From Occultella gossypii (GTDB taxonomy: Bacteria; Actinomycetota; Actinomycetes; Actinomycetales; Beutenbergiaceae), in NCBI RefSeq assembly GCF_019947135.1, contig NZ_JAGSHT010000016.1, positions 124,001-188,000 on the forward strand: 64,000 bases of DNA, read 5' to 3'. This document shows, piece after piece, positions 1 through 9,537 of the stretch; positions within the stretch are counted from its first letter, which is position 1, and each line of letters begins with the position of its first letter. The notes beneath the pieces were generated by a model. That model saw nothing but the letters and a program-made list of their open reading frames with translations. It was not told the DNA's origin and ran no database searches. Position numbers and translations under genes: made by a program.

Positions 1-1
1 T

Positions 2-583
2 AGGGCCGGCCTGAGCAGGAAGGCCCTGACCGAGACCGCCCTCGCCATCATCGACGAGGGCGGGCCCCGGGCCTTCGACAACCTCACCCTGGCCGCGGTC
101 GCCGCCAAGCACGGCGTCTCGACGCCGAGCCTGTACAAGCACGTCGGTTCGCTGGCGGACCTGCGGCGGGACGTCGCTCTGGAGTCGGTCCGCGCCTTCA
201 CCCGAGCGCTCAGCCGGGCGACCGTCGGGCGCGCCGGAGCGGACGCCGTCGTCTCCCTCGCGGAAGGTATGCGCGCCTTCGCGGAAGGAACGCCCGCCCG
301 GTACCTTGCCGCCCAGCACGCCGGCGATCCGGACGAGCCCGCGGATGCCGCGATCATCGAGGCGAGCGCAGAGACCTTCGAGGTCACGACGAGCGCCCTG
401 CGCGGCTACGACTTCACGCCGGACCGGGCGATCGACGCCATCCGCGTGTTCCGTTCGGCGATCCACGGGTTCGTGCTGCTCGAGCTGGAGGGCGGCTTCG
501 GGCTCCCGCGCGATCTCGACATCAGCTTCGACGCGCTCGTGATCATGCTGGTGCGGGGCCTCGAGGAGCTCGCCCGAGACTGA
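2..583 (+). CDS. TetR/AcrR-family regulator, 5' end cut by window
   Basis: A DNA-binding repressor of the TetR type that probably responds to a small ligand. The frame is already open at base 2, so the start lies outside the window; 193 codons are visible. The helix-turn-helix lies near the visible N-terminus (AAVAAKHGVSTPSLYKHVGS), followed by an all-helical ligand domain ending in a stretch typical of the WHG/TetR_C_33 group. It is 100 bp upstream of an SGNH hydrolase on the same strand, which could be its target, but no operator is visible in the part shown. Family call is secure; ligand is unknown. Confidence 0.85.
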   Translation, partial: RAGLSRKALTETALAIIDEGGPRAFDNLTLAAVAAKHGVSTPSLYKHVGSLADLRRDVALESVRAFTRALSRATVGRAGADAVVSLAEGMRAFAEGTPARYLAAQHAGDPDEPADAAIIEASAETFEVTTSALRGYDFTPDRAIDAIRVFRSAIHGFVLLELEGGFGLPRDLDISFDALVIMLVRGLEELARD

Positions 584-683
584 TCGCAGCCGGGCGTGGG
601 GAAGAATGACGTCGCGTGCTCGGGGTACCGGCAGGCGGCATCGAGCGGCCACCCGCGAGACCACACCGATGAGGAGCCCGGGC

Positions 684-1508
684 ATGTCGGCGGACCAACC
701 CACCCCGGGCGAGCGAACCCGGCGCCCCTTGTCGATCGCTGCCCTCGGCAGCTCGTTCGCGTCAGGACCCGGCATCGACCCCCTCATCGACCCGATCGCC
801 ATGCGGTCCGGTCGGAACTATGCCCATCAGCTCGCGGACCGCATCGGCGCCGACCTCGTGGACGTCACCACGTCGGGTGCGACCACGGCGAACCTCCTCG
901 ACACCCCGCAGGAGGCCGGTCCGGGACAGGCGCTGCGACCTCAGCTCGACCGGGTGCCGGCGGACACCGACATCGTGACGATCACCGCCGGCGGTAACGA
1001 CCTCCAGTTCTCGGCGGCGCTGCTGCACACCGCCTGGGCCCACACGGACCCGCAGCAACTCATGGATGGCGTGTTCCCCGACGGCGTCCCGTTCCCGAGC
1101 GATGAGGACGTCGAACGGGCGACCGCCGGCCTGGTGCGGGTGGTCGATGCCGCCCGCAGCAAGGCCTCCCGAGCGCGCGTCATCCTGGTCGACTACCTCA
1201 CCGTGCTCGACCCGGTTTCGAGCCGGTCCGCCCTGTTCTCCGAGGACGAGGTCCGAGACTTCCTCGTCATCCAGGCGGCCCTCGCCCGGGCGTTCACGGA
1301 TGCCGCGGACCGCACCGGCGCCGACTTGGTCCGCGCCTCCACCCTCAGCGCCGCACACGCGTGGGACTCCTCGGACCCCTGGGTGCAGCCGTTCCACACG
1401 GACCTGACCCGCACCGGCGCGTCGTTCCACCCCAACGACGCGGGTATGACCGCGATCGCCCTCGCCCTGACCCGGCTCATCGCAGCCCACTCCGACCCCG
1501 CCCGCTGA
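684..1508 (+). CDS. SGNH/GDSL-family hydrolase
   Basis: A serine esterase or acyl/acetyl-hydrolase of the SGNH superfamily; the substrate cannot be read from sequence. From the ATG at 684 the protein has 274 residues. Block I is GSSFASGPG (likely nucleophile Ser24, with Ser in place of the usual Asp of GDS), block III is GGND at about 103-106, and the C-terminal block SFHPND supplies the catalytic His. This start is chosen over the in-frame ATGs at 606 and 669 because GAGGAG sits 7 bases before it and the upstream residues are not family-like. No signal peptide, so probably cytoplasmic. It converges with the minus-strand amidohydrolase that ends at 1520. Confidence 0.82.
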   Translation: MSADQPTPGERTRRPLSIAALGSSFASGPGIDPLIDPIAMRSGRNYAHQLADRIGADLVDVTTSGATTANLLDTPQEAGPGQALRPQLDRVPADTDIVTITAGGNDLQFSAALLHTAWAHTDPQQLMDGVFPDGVPFPSDEDVERATAGLVRVVDAARSKASRARVILVDYLTVLDPVSSRSALFSEDEVRDFLVIQAALARAFTDAADRTGADLVRASTLSAAHAWDSSDPWVQPFHTDLTRTGASFHPNDAGMTAIALALTRLIAAHSDPAR

Positions 1509-1519
1509 TCGCAGCGCGC

Positions 1520-2716
1520 TCAGAGCGTGCTGTGCAGCACCCGCCCGCCACCGATGACCAGGTCCCGCGGCGGGGTGCGCACGAGTGCGTCCATCGGGTT
1601 CTCCGCGTCCAGCAGGATCAGGTCCGCGCGCGAGCCGGGGACCAGATCGTGGACGTCACGTCCCACGAACCGAGCGGCGGCCGACGTCGCGATCCGCATC
1701 ACCCGGAGCAGGTCCTCGTCGCGCACGATCCCGGCGGCACGGCCGTACTGCCATGCGATCCCGAGGGTGTCCCCGGTCCCGTAGGGCGACCACAGGTCCC
1801 GGATGCCGTCGGTGCCGAAGCCGAACGCGACGCCGGCGTCGTCGAACTCGTGCAGCGGCAGTTGCGGCACCCGCAGCGGCGCGACCGTGGTCATGGTGAC
1901 GTCGAGCTCGGCCATGGCCGCGAGCAGGTCCGCGCGCCGGGAGGCCGGCAGCTGCGCGATCGCGAACCCGTGCGCCACGTTGACCCGGCCGGCCAGCCCG
2001 TAGCGCGCGGTCCGCTCCAGGATCAGCTCGAACTGGAACGCGCCGAGCTCGGCCGGGTCGTGCAGGTGGATGTCGATGCCGCAGCCGTGCTCGGCGGCGA
2101 TCGCGAAGATGCCGTCGAGCTGACCGACCGGGTCCCGGTCGATGGTGGCCGGGTCGAGGCCGCCGATGTACTCCGCGCCCGCCCGCGCCGACTCGGCGAG
2201 CAGGTCCAGCACGCCCTCGCGCCGCAGCACCCCGTCCTGCGGGAAGGCGACGATCTGCGCCTCGACGGCGCCGTCGAAGGAGGCGACGGCCTCCCGGACC
2301 ACGTCGATGCCCCGCTGCGCGACGCCGAGGTCCACGTCCACGTGCGTGCGCATCACGGTGGTGCCGTGCCGCACGAACTCCCGCAGCACCGCGGTGGTGA
2401 TCTCCACACCCGGGATGCCGAGCTCGCCCCGGCGCGCGCGCTCGTGTCGGATCCGGCCGTCCGTGCCGCCCTCGCCGCCGTAGGACTGCCACGGCAGGCC
2501 CTGCCACGACTTGTCCACATGGGCGTGCGTGTTCACGATGCTCGGCAGGGCGAGCCGGCCGCCGCCGTCGATGACGTCACCGCCGGCGGTGGTCCCGGTC
2601 TCCTGCCCGACGGCGGTGGCCGGGTCGTGCGCGGTGATCGCCGTGATCTGGGTGTCGGTGATGTGGACGTCGCTGGACGGTCCGTCCCATGGGCGGACAT
2701 TGCGGATGATGGTCAC
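1520..2716 (-). CDS. Amidohydrolase, cytosine deaminase-like
   Basis: A metal-dependent hydrolase of the amidohydrolase superfamily, closest in motif pattern to cytosine deaminase/isoguanine deaminase (CodA-like) enzymes that deaminate or open N-heterocycles. Visible metal and catalytic motifs: THAHVDK at 63-69, MRTHVDVD, DIHLHD, a later HGF, and FGTDGIRDLW carrying the final Asp. The C-terminus folds back as the small beta-sandwich (LVPGSRADLILLDAENP). A GTG start at 2716 is preferred because GGAGG lies 5 bases upstream; the longer frame to 2809 adds residues unlike the family. 398 residues. The true substrate is unknown; dihydro-pyrimidine, creatinine-like or triazine rings are all possible. 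Confidence 0.8.
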   Translation of the reverse strand: MTIIRNVRPWDGPSSDVHITDTQITAITAHDPATAVGQETGTTAGGDVIDGGGRLALPSIVNTHAHVDKSWQGLPWQSYGGEGGTDGRIRHERARRGELGIPGVEITTAVLREFVRHGTTVMRTHVDVDLGVAQRGIDVVREAVASFDGAVEAQIVAFPQDGVLRREGVLDLLAESARAGAEYIGGLDPATIDRDPVGQLDGIFAIAAEHGCGIDIHLHDPAELGAFQFELILERTARYGLAGRVNVAHGFAIAQLPASRRADLLAAMAELDVTMTTVAPLRVPQLPLHEFDDAGVAFGFGTDGIRDLWSPYGTGDTLGIAWQYGRAAGIVRDEDLLRVMRIATSAAARFVGRDVHDLVPGSRADLILLDAENPMDALVRTPPRDLVIGGGRVLHSTL

Positions 2717-2912
2717 GATTCCCTCCCCCGCCGGCCTCGACGGCCGGCTCACGCGCCCCAGTATCGCGCCCGGCTCCTTCCAGGCACGACGCATCGCTCG
2801 CTGTCCCAAAGCTCACCCTCCTTCGGTCGGGCCCGGCAATGAGGCTGGAATCCTGCCTCCGGCGTGAGTTCTGATGTGCGTGTCCCCATCGACGCGGACC
2901 CTAGGAGCAGAA

Positions 2913-5306
2913 ATGTCGCATCTCACCCCGTCCCGACGCACTTTCCTCATGGCTGCAGGCGCTCTCCCAACCGCGGGAGCGCTGACGTCTCTCTTCGGCG
3001 TACTACCGGCCAGAGCCGACACCACCATTGATTACCCCGCTCTACGAGAGAGCTGGGGCGACATCGTCACCGGCCGCAAGGATGTCGACACCTCAGACCC
3101 ACGCTTCACGGAGGTGCTGGCGCGGCTGACCACGGGCGCTGTCGACGCCCAGAGCCTCCTTGATCACAGTTCCGACCGGACCGACGTGTTCACCGATGCC
3201 CCCATCGACACCAACGCCGGAGTCCTGCTGACCTACCGGCGCCTTCGCGACATGGCCACCACCTGGGCGACGCCCGGTACCGCGCTGTTCGAGGACGACG
3301 AGCTACTGTCCCAGATCGTCATCGGACTGCGCACCGGGCACGACAACGGCTACAACCCGAGCATCGCCGAATACGGCAACTGGTGGACCTGGGAGGTCGG
3401 GGCATCCACGGCCCTGGGCACCACCATGGTGCTGCTCTGGGATCACCTGGACAGCGCCGACGTCGCCGACTACTGCGCGACCATCGACTTCTACGTACCC
3501 GACCCCTGGTACAAACTCCAGGGCACCAAGCTGGCTGTCGGCCCCGGTCGCTCCAATATGAGTCAAGTGGTCATCCTGCGTGCCATCTGCGAAGGGCACA
3601 CCGCCAAACTCGACCGCGCCCGCACCGGCCTGTCCGTCTCCTGGGAGGAAGTCACCAGCGGCGACGGCTTCTACCCCGACGGGTCATTCATCACCCACGA
3701 CGCGGTCGCCTACACCGGCTCCTACGGTCTCGAAGTTCCCAAGGCGCTGTTCCGACTGTTCGCGTTGTTGGAACCCGTGGTCCAGCCCGAGGACGGCTAT
3801 GACGAGTTCTATGAACTCATCGAGCGCAGTTTCCTGCCCGTCGTCTACCGCGGTCAGATGCTCGATTCCACCCGTGGCCGAGCCATCAGCCGGGAGAACA
3901 TCCGCAGCTGGGACGCGACCACGGCTCTCATCGAGGCGATGGTGACCATGAGCTCTGCTGTCGACGACGAAACGGCTGACCGCTGGCTCGGGGCGTGCAA
4001 GTCCTGGATCGCCGACCACGACGGGGAAGTTCCGCTGTACAGCGTGGCCCTCGTCTCCGCCCTGCGTCGCCTGGAGGCACACTCCGCACCGCCGGTGCCC
4101 GAGTCTCCCGGAGCAAACCTGTTCGGCTCCATGGATCGCGTGGTGATCCGTGAGCCGGGCTGGGGCCTGGCCATCGCCGGGGCGAGCAACCGGATCGCCT
4201 ACTACGAGCCCGGAAACGGCGAGAACCCGCGTGGCTTCTATACCGGCGCCGGGATGACCACTCTCTACAACGACGACATCGATCAGTACGACGACAACTT
4301 CTGGCCCACGGTGGACTGGTACCGACTGCCCGGAACCACCAGCGACCAGTTGCGGCTGCCAGACGAGACCGGTGGCACGTTCGGCCGGGCGTTGAACCAC
4401 GGCGAATGGACCGGAGGGAGCGTCGTGCATGGCGACAGACCCGGGAGCAGCGTCGTCTTCGCCCAGCACATGCACGGACTTGGCACGACTCGGCTTCGCG
4501 CCCGCAAGGCGTGGTTCAGCTTCGACGGAATGGTCGTAGCACTGGGCTCCGAGATCCGGTCCGGCAGCGGCAGCCTCGTCGAGACCATCCTGGAGAACCG
4601 CAACCTGCACGCGACGGGCGAGAACCGGCTGCTCGTGGACGGGCAAGAGCAGATTCCTGGGATGGGGACCTCCCGCACTGTCCACAATCCGCGCTGGGCG
4701 CACCTGGAGGGCGTCGGCGGGTATCTGCTTGAACCGAGTTCCGTGCTGAAGATGAAGCGTGAGGAGCGCAGCGGCGCCTGGTCGGACATCAATGTGGCCG
4801 GCCCGCCAGACGTCATCACCCGCCGCTGGCTCACGCTTTGGCTGTGGCACAGCGCAAACCCGAACAGCAAGACCTATGGCTATGTCCTGCTGCCCGGGGC
4901 TACGCCGGAGGAGACCGCGGCGGAGGCGGCCGAGCCGCGGTACACAGTGCTGGCCAATGACGAACTGGTCCAGGCGGTGGAGATCCGACCCAGTGGCCGC
5001 GATGTGTCGCAAGGATTCGCCTTCTGGCGGGCCCACACCATCGATGCGGAGGGAACCCGTGCCCACGGAACCAGTGCGGACGGGCCAGGCACCGTGGTGG
5101 TCAAGGACGAAACCCGCGTGCGCACCATCGCGGTAACCCCCCACGGAGGCGCCGAGGGCACCCTGGTGGTCTCGTTGATGAGTGCCGGCTGGCCTCAGGT
5201 CATCGACAACGGCGGGGCGGACGTGCAACTGGACGGGCCATCGCTGCGGATCACCGTCCCGCGCACGACGGTCCCCCAGCAGTTCACGGTGGTGCTGGGA
5301 AACTGA
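2913..5306 (+). CDS. Secreted polysaccharide lyase family 8 (hyaluronate/chondroitin/xanthan lyase type)
   Basis: Cleaves uronic-acid-containing polysaccharide by beta-elimination outside the cell. The 797-residue protein starts at ATG 2913, 4 bases after an AGGAGCAG ribosome site, with a Tat signal (SRRTFLMAAGA, Arg8-Arg9) and an ARA-D cleavage site near residue 36. PL8 landmarks fall at the right spacing: aromatic patch NWWTW at 156-160, catalytic Asn215 (RSNMSQ), His262 and Tyr271 (ITHDAVAYTGSYG), and the Arg pair in RGRAISR at 321-327. The C-terminal half is the beta-sandwich of the family. Hyaluronate, chondroitin and xanthan lyases share these residues, so specificity is open. It is followed by a strong hairpin and converges with an esterase-like hydrolase. 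Confidence 0.92.
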   Translation: MSHLTPSRRTFLMAAGALPTAGALTSLFGVLPARADTTIDYPALRESWGDIVTGRKDVDTSDPRFTEVLARLTTGAVDAQSLLDHSSDRTDVFTDAPIDTNAGVLLTYRRLRDMATTWATPGTALFEDDELLSQIVIGLRTGHDNGYNPSIAEYGNWWTWEVGASTALGTTMVLLWDHLDSADVADYCATIDFYVPDPWYKLQGTKLAVGPGRSNMSQVVILRAICEGHTAKLDRARTGLSVSWEEVTSGDGFYPDGSFITHDAVAYTGSYGLEVPKALFRLFALLEPVVQPEDGYDEFYELIERSFLPVVYRGQMLDSTRGRAISRENIRSWDATTALIEAMVTMSSAVDDETADRWLGACKSWIADHDGEVPLYSVALVSALRRLEAHSAPPVPESPGANLFGSMDRVVIREPGWGLAIAGASNRIAYYEPGNGENPRGFYTGAGMTTLYNDDIDQYDDNFWPTVDWYRLPGTTSDQLRLPDETGGTFGRALNHGEWTGGSVVHGDRPGSSVVFAQHMHGLGTTRLRARKAWFSFDGMVVALGSEIRSGSGSLVETILENRNLHATGENRLLVDGQEQIPGMGTSRTVHNPRWAHLEGVGGYLLEPSSVLKMKREERSGAWSDINVAGPPDVITRRWLTLWLWHSANPNSKTYGYVLLPGATPEETAAEAAEPRYTVLANDELVQAVEIRPSGRDVSQGFAFWRAHTIDAEGTRAHGTSADGPGTVVVKDETRVRTIAVTPHGGAEGTLVVSLMSAGWPQVIDNGGADVQLDGPSLRITVPRTTVPQQFTVVLGN

Positions 5307-5311
5307 CCACT

Positions 5312-5350
5312 CGGCGGACGGGCAGGTCCGTGAGCCCTGCCCGTCCGCCG
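5312..5350. terminator. Bidirectional hairpin terminator between lyase and hydrolase
   Basis: A perfect 15-bp inverted repeat (arms 5312-5326 and 5336-5350, CGGCGGACGGGCAGG and its complement) with a 9-nt loop starts 6 bases after the lyase stop. No long U-run follows, as is common in GC-rich actinobacteria. It sits exactly where two convergent genes should end, which matters because the facing hydrolase frame does not stop before it. Confidence 0.8.
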
Positions 5351-6446
5351 GGACCGCCACACAAACACCCACATGGCGTCTCGCGCTCTCGGCCGTCGAC
5401 GAACGGGCAGCGAGGAGCCGATCGAGCGCGTCCCACCCGGCGTCCGCGTAGAAGCGGTGCCCCTCGTCGCCCACGACCAGCACGCAGTTGTCCGCTGCAC
5501 CAGCGGCGGAGTAGATGCGGCGCAGGCCCTCGAACGCCGTTCCGACACCTTCGACAGGGAAGACCGGGTCTTCCCTGCCGGCCACGACCACGACCGGCTT
5601 CGGCGCGAACAGACCCAGGATGTCCGCCGCCTCGGCAACCTGTAACAGCCCGGGGATGTAGTTGTCAGCGCAGTGATAGATGTGCATGAGCGACGACTCG
5701 AAGGAGCAGAAGGCGCAGGACGGCATCGCGAACGAGACACGGTCCAGTAGGGCGGCGCCATACATGGTGATCACGCCGCCACCTGAGTTGCCCATCAGGC
5801 CGACCCGCTCCAGGTCGATGTCGCCCCGGCCTGCGAGGTAGTCGATGCCGCGGTCGACATCGAGCAGGCGCTCCCCAGTGAGCGTCCTGCCGACCAGCAG
5901 CGCCTTGAGCGCGGCGTCCAAGCACATGTAGTCCGAGATGTGGAGTTGGCGACGCTCGGCGCGCCTGCCGAAGCTTCGCTGTTCGATACACAGTGCCGCA
6001 TATCCTCGCTGGACCGCTCGCACCGCGAAGTCTCGATCGCCGTCGACCTCGATCGGGAGAGCCTCGTCGTCGTAGTCCCGCCCGATCGAGACGTGGGCAC
6101 CGCTGGTGTGGCCCTGCAGGCAGATGACGACCGGGTAGGGAGGTTCGACGTCCCGCGGCAGGCACAGGTAGCCAACGACGTCTGCTCCCTCCTCCACGCG
6201 GTACCGGATCTTCTCGATCGTTGCCCAGTCCGCGTCGATGTGCCCTTCCGAGGTGGGGCTCAGCGGCACCGTGCTGGACGGGATCGAGACGAGGTTGTGC
6301 AACTCGCTGCGGAGGGCCGCCTGCCACGTCTCGAGATCCTGGCCGGAGAAGCTGAGTCTGGGATCCATCTCGGCGGCCAGACGGCGGTACACCGTCGAGG
6401 GTGAGAGCAGCGGGTCTCCGGTGGCCTCGGTGCGTACGATCGGCAT
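5351..6446 (-). CDS. Alpha/beta hydrolase, acetylxylan-esterase/dienelactone-hydrolase-like; own stop codon missing
   Basis: Probably removes acyl groups from sugars released by the neighbouring lyase. Catalytic triad visible: Ser221 in GNSGG, Asp293 in GREDPVF, His330 in GDEGHRF; the recognisable domain ends near residue 350 (about base 5397). The ATG at 6446 has an AGGA 12 bases upstream. Oddly, no frame-closing codon follows: the reading frame runs on through the 5312-5350 hairpin and antisense through the lyase gene until a TGA at 3684, which would give a 920-residue protein with a meaningless tail. The feature is therefore ended at the hairpin. Either a stop was lost by a small deletion or substitution, or the sequence has a local error. 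No signal peptide, so the enzyme is probably cytoplasmic. Confidence 0.7.
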
Positions 6447-6542
6447 CTCGCGTTCCTGCTCCCTGTAGTTGTCTCAGAATTCAAGCACGAGCGAACCCTG
6501 CGTAGGTAGCATGAATCAAGGTTGACCTCATCCCCCTACGCG

Positions 6543-6565
6543 CCGTGGCTGCGGACCCGCCACGG
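6543..6565 (-). terminator. Hairpin downstream of the 2-hydroxyacid dehydrogenase operon
   Basis: A 7-bp stem (CCGTGGC/GCCACGG, 6543-6549 with 6559-6565) lies about 36 bases after the dehydrogenase stop, between that operon and the separate hydrolase gene. Stem is short and no U-tract follows, so this is a moderate call. The rest of 6447-6601 also holds a spaced GCGTAGG/CCTACGC inverted repeat (about 6500-6540) that could be a regulator site for the hydrolase. Confidence 0.4.
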
Positions 6566-6601
6566 TGGATTCGTTCCGTTCAGCTCGGTCGTCGGGCCCG
6601 A

Positions 6602-7636
6602 TCAGGCCATCGCACCGAGCTGGTCAGGGAACACCTCGTGACGCAACGACTCGCCGACGGTGAGGCGCCACACCTCCTCTATGGCCGAGTCGCCCAAGCG
6701 CTGTAGCTCCACGCCGAGCGCACCTGCCACGTGTGGCGTCAGGACCACGTTCGGCATCGTCCACAGGGGCGACGACGGATGTGGCACCTCGGGGTAGGTG
6801 ACGTCCAGGACGGCGTGGATACGGCCACGGGAGACCTCGTCCACCAGCGCCGCCTCGTCGATGACGATTCCCCGGGCGGTGTTGATGATCGTCGCGTCAT
6901 CTCTCATCGCCGCCAGGAAGTCGGCGTCGATCATCGCGTGTGTCTCCGGCAAAGCCGGGGCGTGGATCGAGACGACGTCGCTGCAACTGGCCAGGTCGAC
7001 GAGCGACACGATCCGCACACCGAGCTCGACCGCCGCAGCAGCGTCGAGGTAGGGGTCGTAGACCACGACGTCCACGTCGAGGCTGCGCAGCAGGTGGATC
7101 ACCCGCCTGCCCACCCTCGAGGCCCCGACGATGCCCACCGTGCGGCGGTACACACCGACCCCCGCCATCTGCCGGTACACATCCGGCCGGCTCCGGCTCG
7201 CCAGGTACGTCCGAGCCGCCGTCGGGACACCCTTGAGCGCAAGGATGATCATGGCCAGGGTGTACTCCGCCACCGGCACGGCGTTGTTGACCGCCTGGGA
7301 GGAGACGCGGATGCCGTGTCGGTACGCCTCGGGCGCGACGATCTTGCGCACGCTACCCCCGGTGTGGACCACGGCTCGCAGCCGGGGCATGCGGGCCAGC
7401 ACCTGAGTACTCACCAGTTGCGTCCCCCAGCCCGTGATCAGGGCGTCCGTGGCGGCCAAGCGCTCGAGCCTGGGCTCGGAGAGGATGTCGGCGTGATCGG
7501 CGATCACCCAGGTATCCGCGCACTGCGTCAGCCGCTCCCAGCTGCCGGGGGCGAAGAACTGTTGGCGCAGGTGTTCGGGCATCGCCACCGCGACCGACCA
7601 GATCTGCTCGGGCGCGGGCCGCTTACTTGACGGCAC
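6602..7636 (-). CDS. D-isomer-specific 2-hydroxyacid dehydrogenase
   Basis: NAD(P)-dependent oxidoreductase interconverting 2-oxo acids and D-2-hydroxyacids. 344 residues. The Rossmann NAD-binding loop is GIVGASRVGRRV (the third Gly is kept, first positions vary), and the family Arg-Glu-His set appears as NTARG, DVTYPEVP and LTPHVAG. The GTG start at 7636 overlaps the end of the upstream permease by 14 bases, so it is the last gene of the four-gene import operon 10857-6602. Position suggests it handles an acid derived from the imported sugar. A later ATG at 7582 would remove a beta-strand that homologues normally keep. Confidence 0.87.
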   Translation of the reverse strand: MPSSKRPAPEQIWSVAVAMPEHLRQQFFAPGSWERLTQCADTWVIADHADILSEPRLERLAATDALITGWGTQLVSTQVLARMPRLRAVVHTGGSVRKIVAPEAYRHGIRVSSQAVNNAVPVAEYTLAMIILALKGVPTAARTYLASRSRPDVYRQMAGVGVYRRTVGIVGASRVGRRVIHLLRSLDVDVVVYDPYLDAAAAVELGVRIVSLVDLASCSDVVSIHAPALPETHAMIDADFLAAMRDDATIINTARGIVIDEAALVDEVSRGRIHAVLDVTYPEVPHPSSPLWTMPNVVLTPHVAGALGVELQRLGDSAIEEVWRLTVGESLRHEVFPDQLGAMA

Positions 7637-8573
7637 CGGCAGTCATCCCTTCCATGATCCGACTGCCGGCCCAGAGGTAGAGCACGATCATCGGGTAGAC
7701 CAGAATCACGATGCCCGCGAACAGGCCGCCCCAGTTCGCGTTGTACTGCATCGTTCCGTAAAGGCGGAGCAAGGCGGCCGGAAGCGTCTGCAGCGCGGGG
7801 TCATCCAGCAGCACCAGCACGAGCAAGGTCTCGCTCCACATGTTCAGCAGGTTCAGGACAAGAGCGGACTTGATGCCCGGCCAGGCCACCGGAACCACCA
7901 CCGACCAGAACGCCCGGGCCGGGGAAGCGCCGTCCAGCTCGGCCGCCTCGGTGAGCGACACCGGCAGGCTCGCGAACGCGGCGGTGAGCAGGAAGACGCT
8001 GAACGGCAACGAGACCGCGATGTACACGAACACCAGGGTGAGTCGGTCGTCCCACCAGCCGAACAGGAATTCGACGGCGAACCGGTGCACCTCGGTCCTC
8101 GCGACGAACAGGGGGACGAGGATCGCCTGCACGGGCAACGCCAAGCACAGTGCGACGTAGGTGTTCAGACCGCGTGCGAGCCGGCGGGAGCTGCGCGAGA
8201 TCACATACGCGGCCGGCGCGGCCAGGGCGACCGTCGCCACACCTGAGACGGCGACGATGGTGAACGAGTTCACGGCGGCGCCACCGAAGCCGGAGACGGA
8301 CCAGGCGGAAACGAAGTTCTCCCACACCGGGGTACTCGGCAGCCCGAACGGGGAGTTGAAGATCTCCCGGCCCGTCTTCAGCGAAGAGATCCCCACCCAG
8401 ATCGCCATGAACAGGTTGAAGGCGACCCAGAGCCACAGCATCACCCGGACGAACGTCGGGATCACATGATTGCCGATGGGCTTCGACCCTCGAGTGCGCC
8501 CACCGCGCTGTTCGGCCGGACCTGCGGCGTTGGCCCGGGTGCGACCGGGCGACGGCGTCACGGTCGTTGTCAT
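7623..8573 (-). CDS. Carbohydrate ABC importer permease, MalG/LacG type
   Basis: One of two membrane subunits of a CUT1-family sugar importer. 316 residues, six predicted membrane segments; the EAA cytoplasmic loop that docks the ATPase is EAAELDGASPARAFWSVVVP, followed by the conserved PAWPG-like segment (VAWPGIKS). The protein ends GMTAGAVK, the usual C-terminal signature of MalG-type permeases. ATG at 8573 overlaps the upstream permease stop (ATGA). Part of the operon binding protein-permease-permease-dehydrogenase; no ATPase gene is present. Confidence 0.92.
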   Translation of the reverse strand: MTTTVTPSPGRTRANAAGPAEQRGGRTRGSKPIGNHVIPTFVRVMLWLWVAFNLFMAIWVGISSLKTGREIFNSPFGLPSTPVWENFVSAWSVSGFGGAAVNSFTIVAVSGVATVALAAPAAYVISRSSRRLARGLNTYVALCLALPVQAILVPLFVARTEVHRFAVEFLFGWWDDRLTLVFVYIAVSLPFSVFLLTAAFASLPVSLTEAAELDGASPARAFWSVVVPVAWPGIKSALVLNLLNMWSETLLVLVLLDDPALQTLPAALLRLYGTMQYNANWGGLFAGIVILVYPMIVLYLWAGSRIMEGMTAGAVK

Positions 8574-9520
8574 GACAGCTCCACTCGGTCGCGGGACAGG
8601 ATCCGGCGGGCCAGGATCACGAAGACCGACGTCAGCGCGAAGATGGCGATGCCGATGGCGCTGGCCTGTCCCAGTTGTGGCGTCCCGTCGGGCCCGCCGG
8701 TTGTGGCGAGAAACTGTTGGACCGCGGCGGTTCGGGCTTGCACCGGCGGCGTGCCCTGGGTGCCGATGAAGGCAATGACGATCTCGAACGTCTTCATGCC
8801 ACTGATGAGCCAGAGGACCACGGCGACGCTCGTCGATTCCCAACTCAGCGGCAGGGTGACGAGCCAGAACTGCTGCCACTTGCTGGCGCCGGCGAGATCG
8901 GCCTCCTCGTACAGGTCGATCGGGATCTGGTCGGCGCCGGTGGCGACGATCGCCAGGTAGTAGCCGCTCACGCTCCAGACCAGACCGAGAACGATCATCC
9001 GGAACACGAAGTCGGGCGCGAGCCACGCCTGCCGGAGTCCCTCCAGATTGATCGCCGCGAGGATCGCGTTCACGCCGCCGTTGGGGTTCAGGAGGAAGCC
9101 CAGGGCGGCCCCGATCGCGATCGGGGAGATGATCATCGGCACGAACACGACCGATCGGGCGAAGCCGGCGCCCCGCATGTGGCGTAGGCCGATGAGCATG
9201 AAGAACACGACGGCGAAGATCATCGCGCCACCCACGAATACCAGGATTAGGGTGTTCAGCATCGCCGTTCGGAAGATCTCCGACTGCCACAGGCTCACGT
9301 AGTTGCGCAGGCCGACCCATGCCACGTCGGTACCGAACCCGCGCCACTTGGTCAGGGAGATGATCACGGTGAATACCGAGGGCACCAGGAGGACCACGGT
9401 CATCAGAACGATGGCCGGGGCTGCGAACACCACGAGGATGCGGTCCACCCCCCGACGGCGTCGCCGGATGGCACGTCTGGAACTCACGCTCGCCGGGCGC
9501 GGCGTCAGAGTCTCGGTCAT
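8570..9520 (-). CDS. Carbohydrate ABC importer permease, MalF/UgpA type
   Basis: The partner membrane subunit to the MalG-type permease downstream. 316 residues with a basic N-terminus (RRAIRRRRRGVDR) and six membrane segments; the EAA loop reads YEEADLAGASKWQQFWLVTLP. Starts at ATG 9520, 17 bases after the binding-protein stop, and overlaps the next gene by ATGA, so expression is coupled. Substrate is set by the binding protein upstream and is likely an oligosaccharide from the PL8 locus, which is an inference from location only. Confidence 0.92.
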   Translation of the reverse strand: MTETLTPRPASVSSRRAIRRRRRGVDRILVVFAAPAIVLMTVVLLVPSVFTVIISLTKWRGFGTDVAWVGLRNYVSLWQSEIFRTAMLNTLILVFVGGAMIFAVVFFMLIGLRHMRGAGFARSVVFVPMIISPIAIGAALGFLLNPNGGVNAILAAINLEGLRQAWLAPDFVFRMIVLGLVWSVSGYYLAIVATGADQIPIDLYEEADLAGASKWQQFWLVTLPLSWESTSVAVVLWLISGMKTFEIVIAFIGTQGTPPVQARTAAVQQFLATTGGPDGTPQLGQASAIGIAIFALTSVFVILARRILSRDRVELS

Positions 9521-9537
9521 GGGTCGGCCGCGCGCGA

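Noticed and set aside
1361-2842. Forward 493-codon frame opposite the amidohydrolase
   Set aside because: Arg/Pro/His-rich composition typical of GC-rich antisense shadows; real motifs are on the minus strand.
3684-5350. 570-codon extension of the hydrolase frame antisense to the lyase
   Set aside because: No protein-like motifs, crosses a terminator hairpin, and opposite a well-supported gene; treated as shadow frame.
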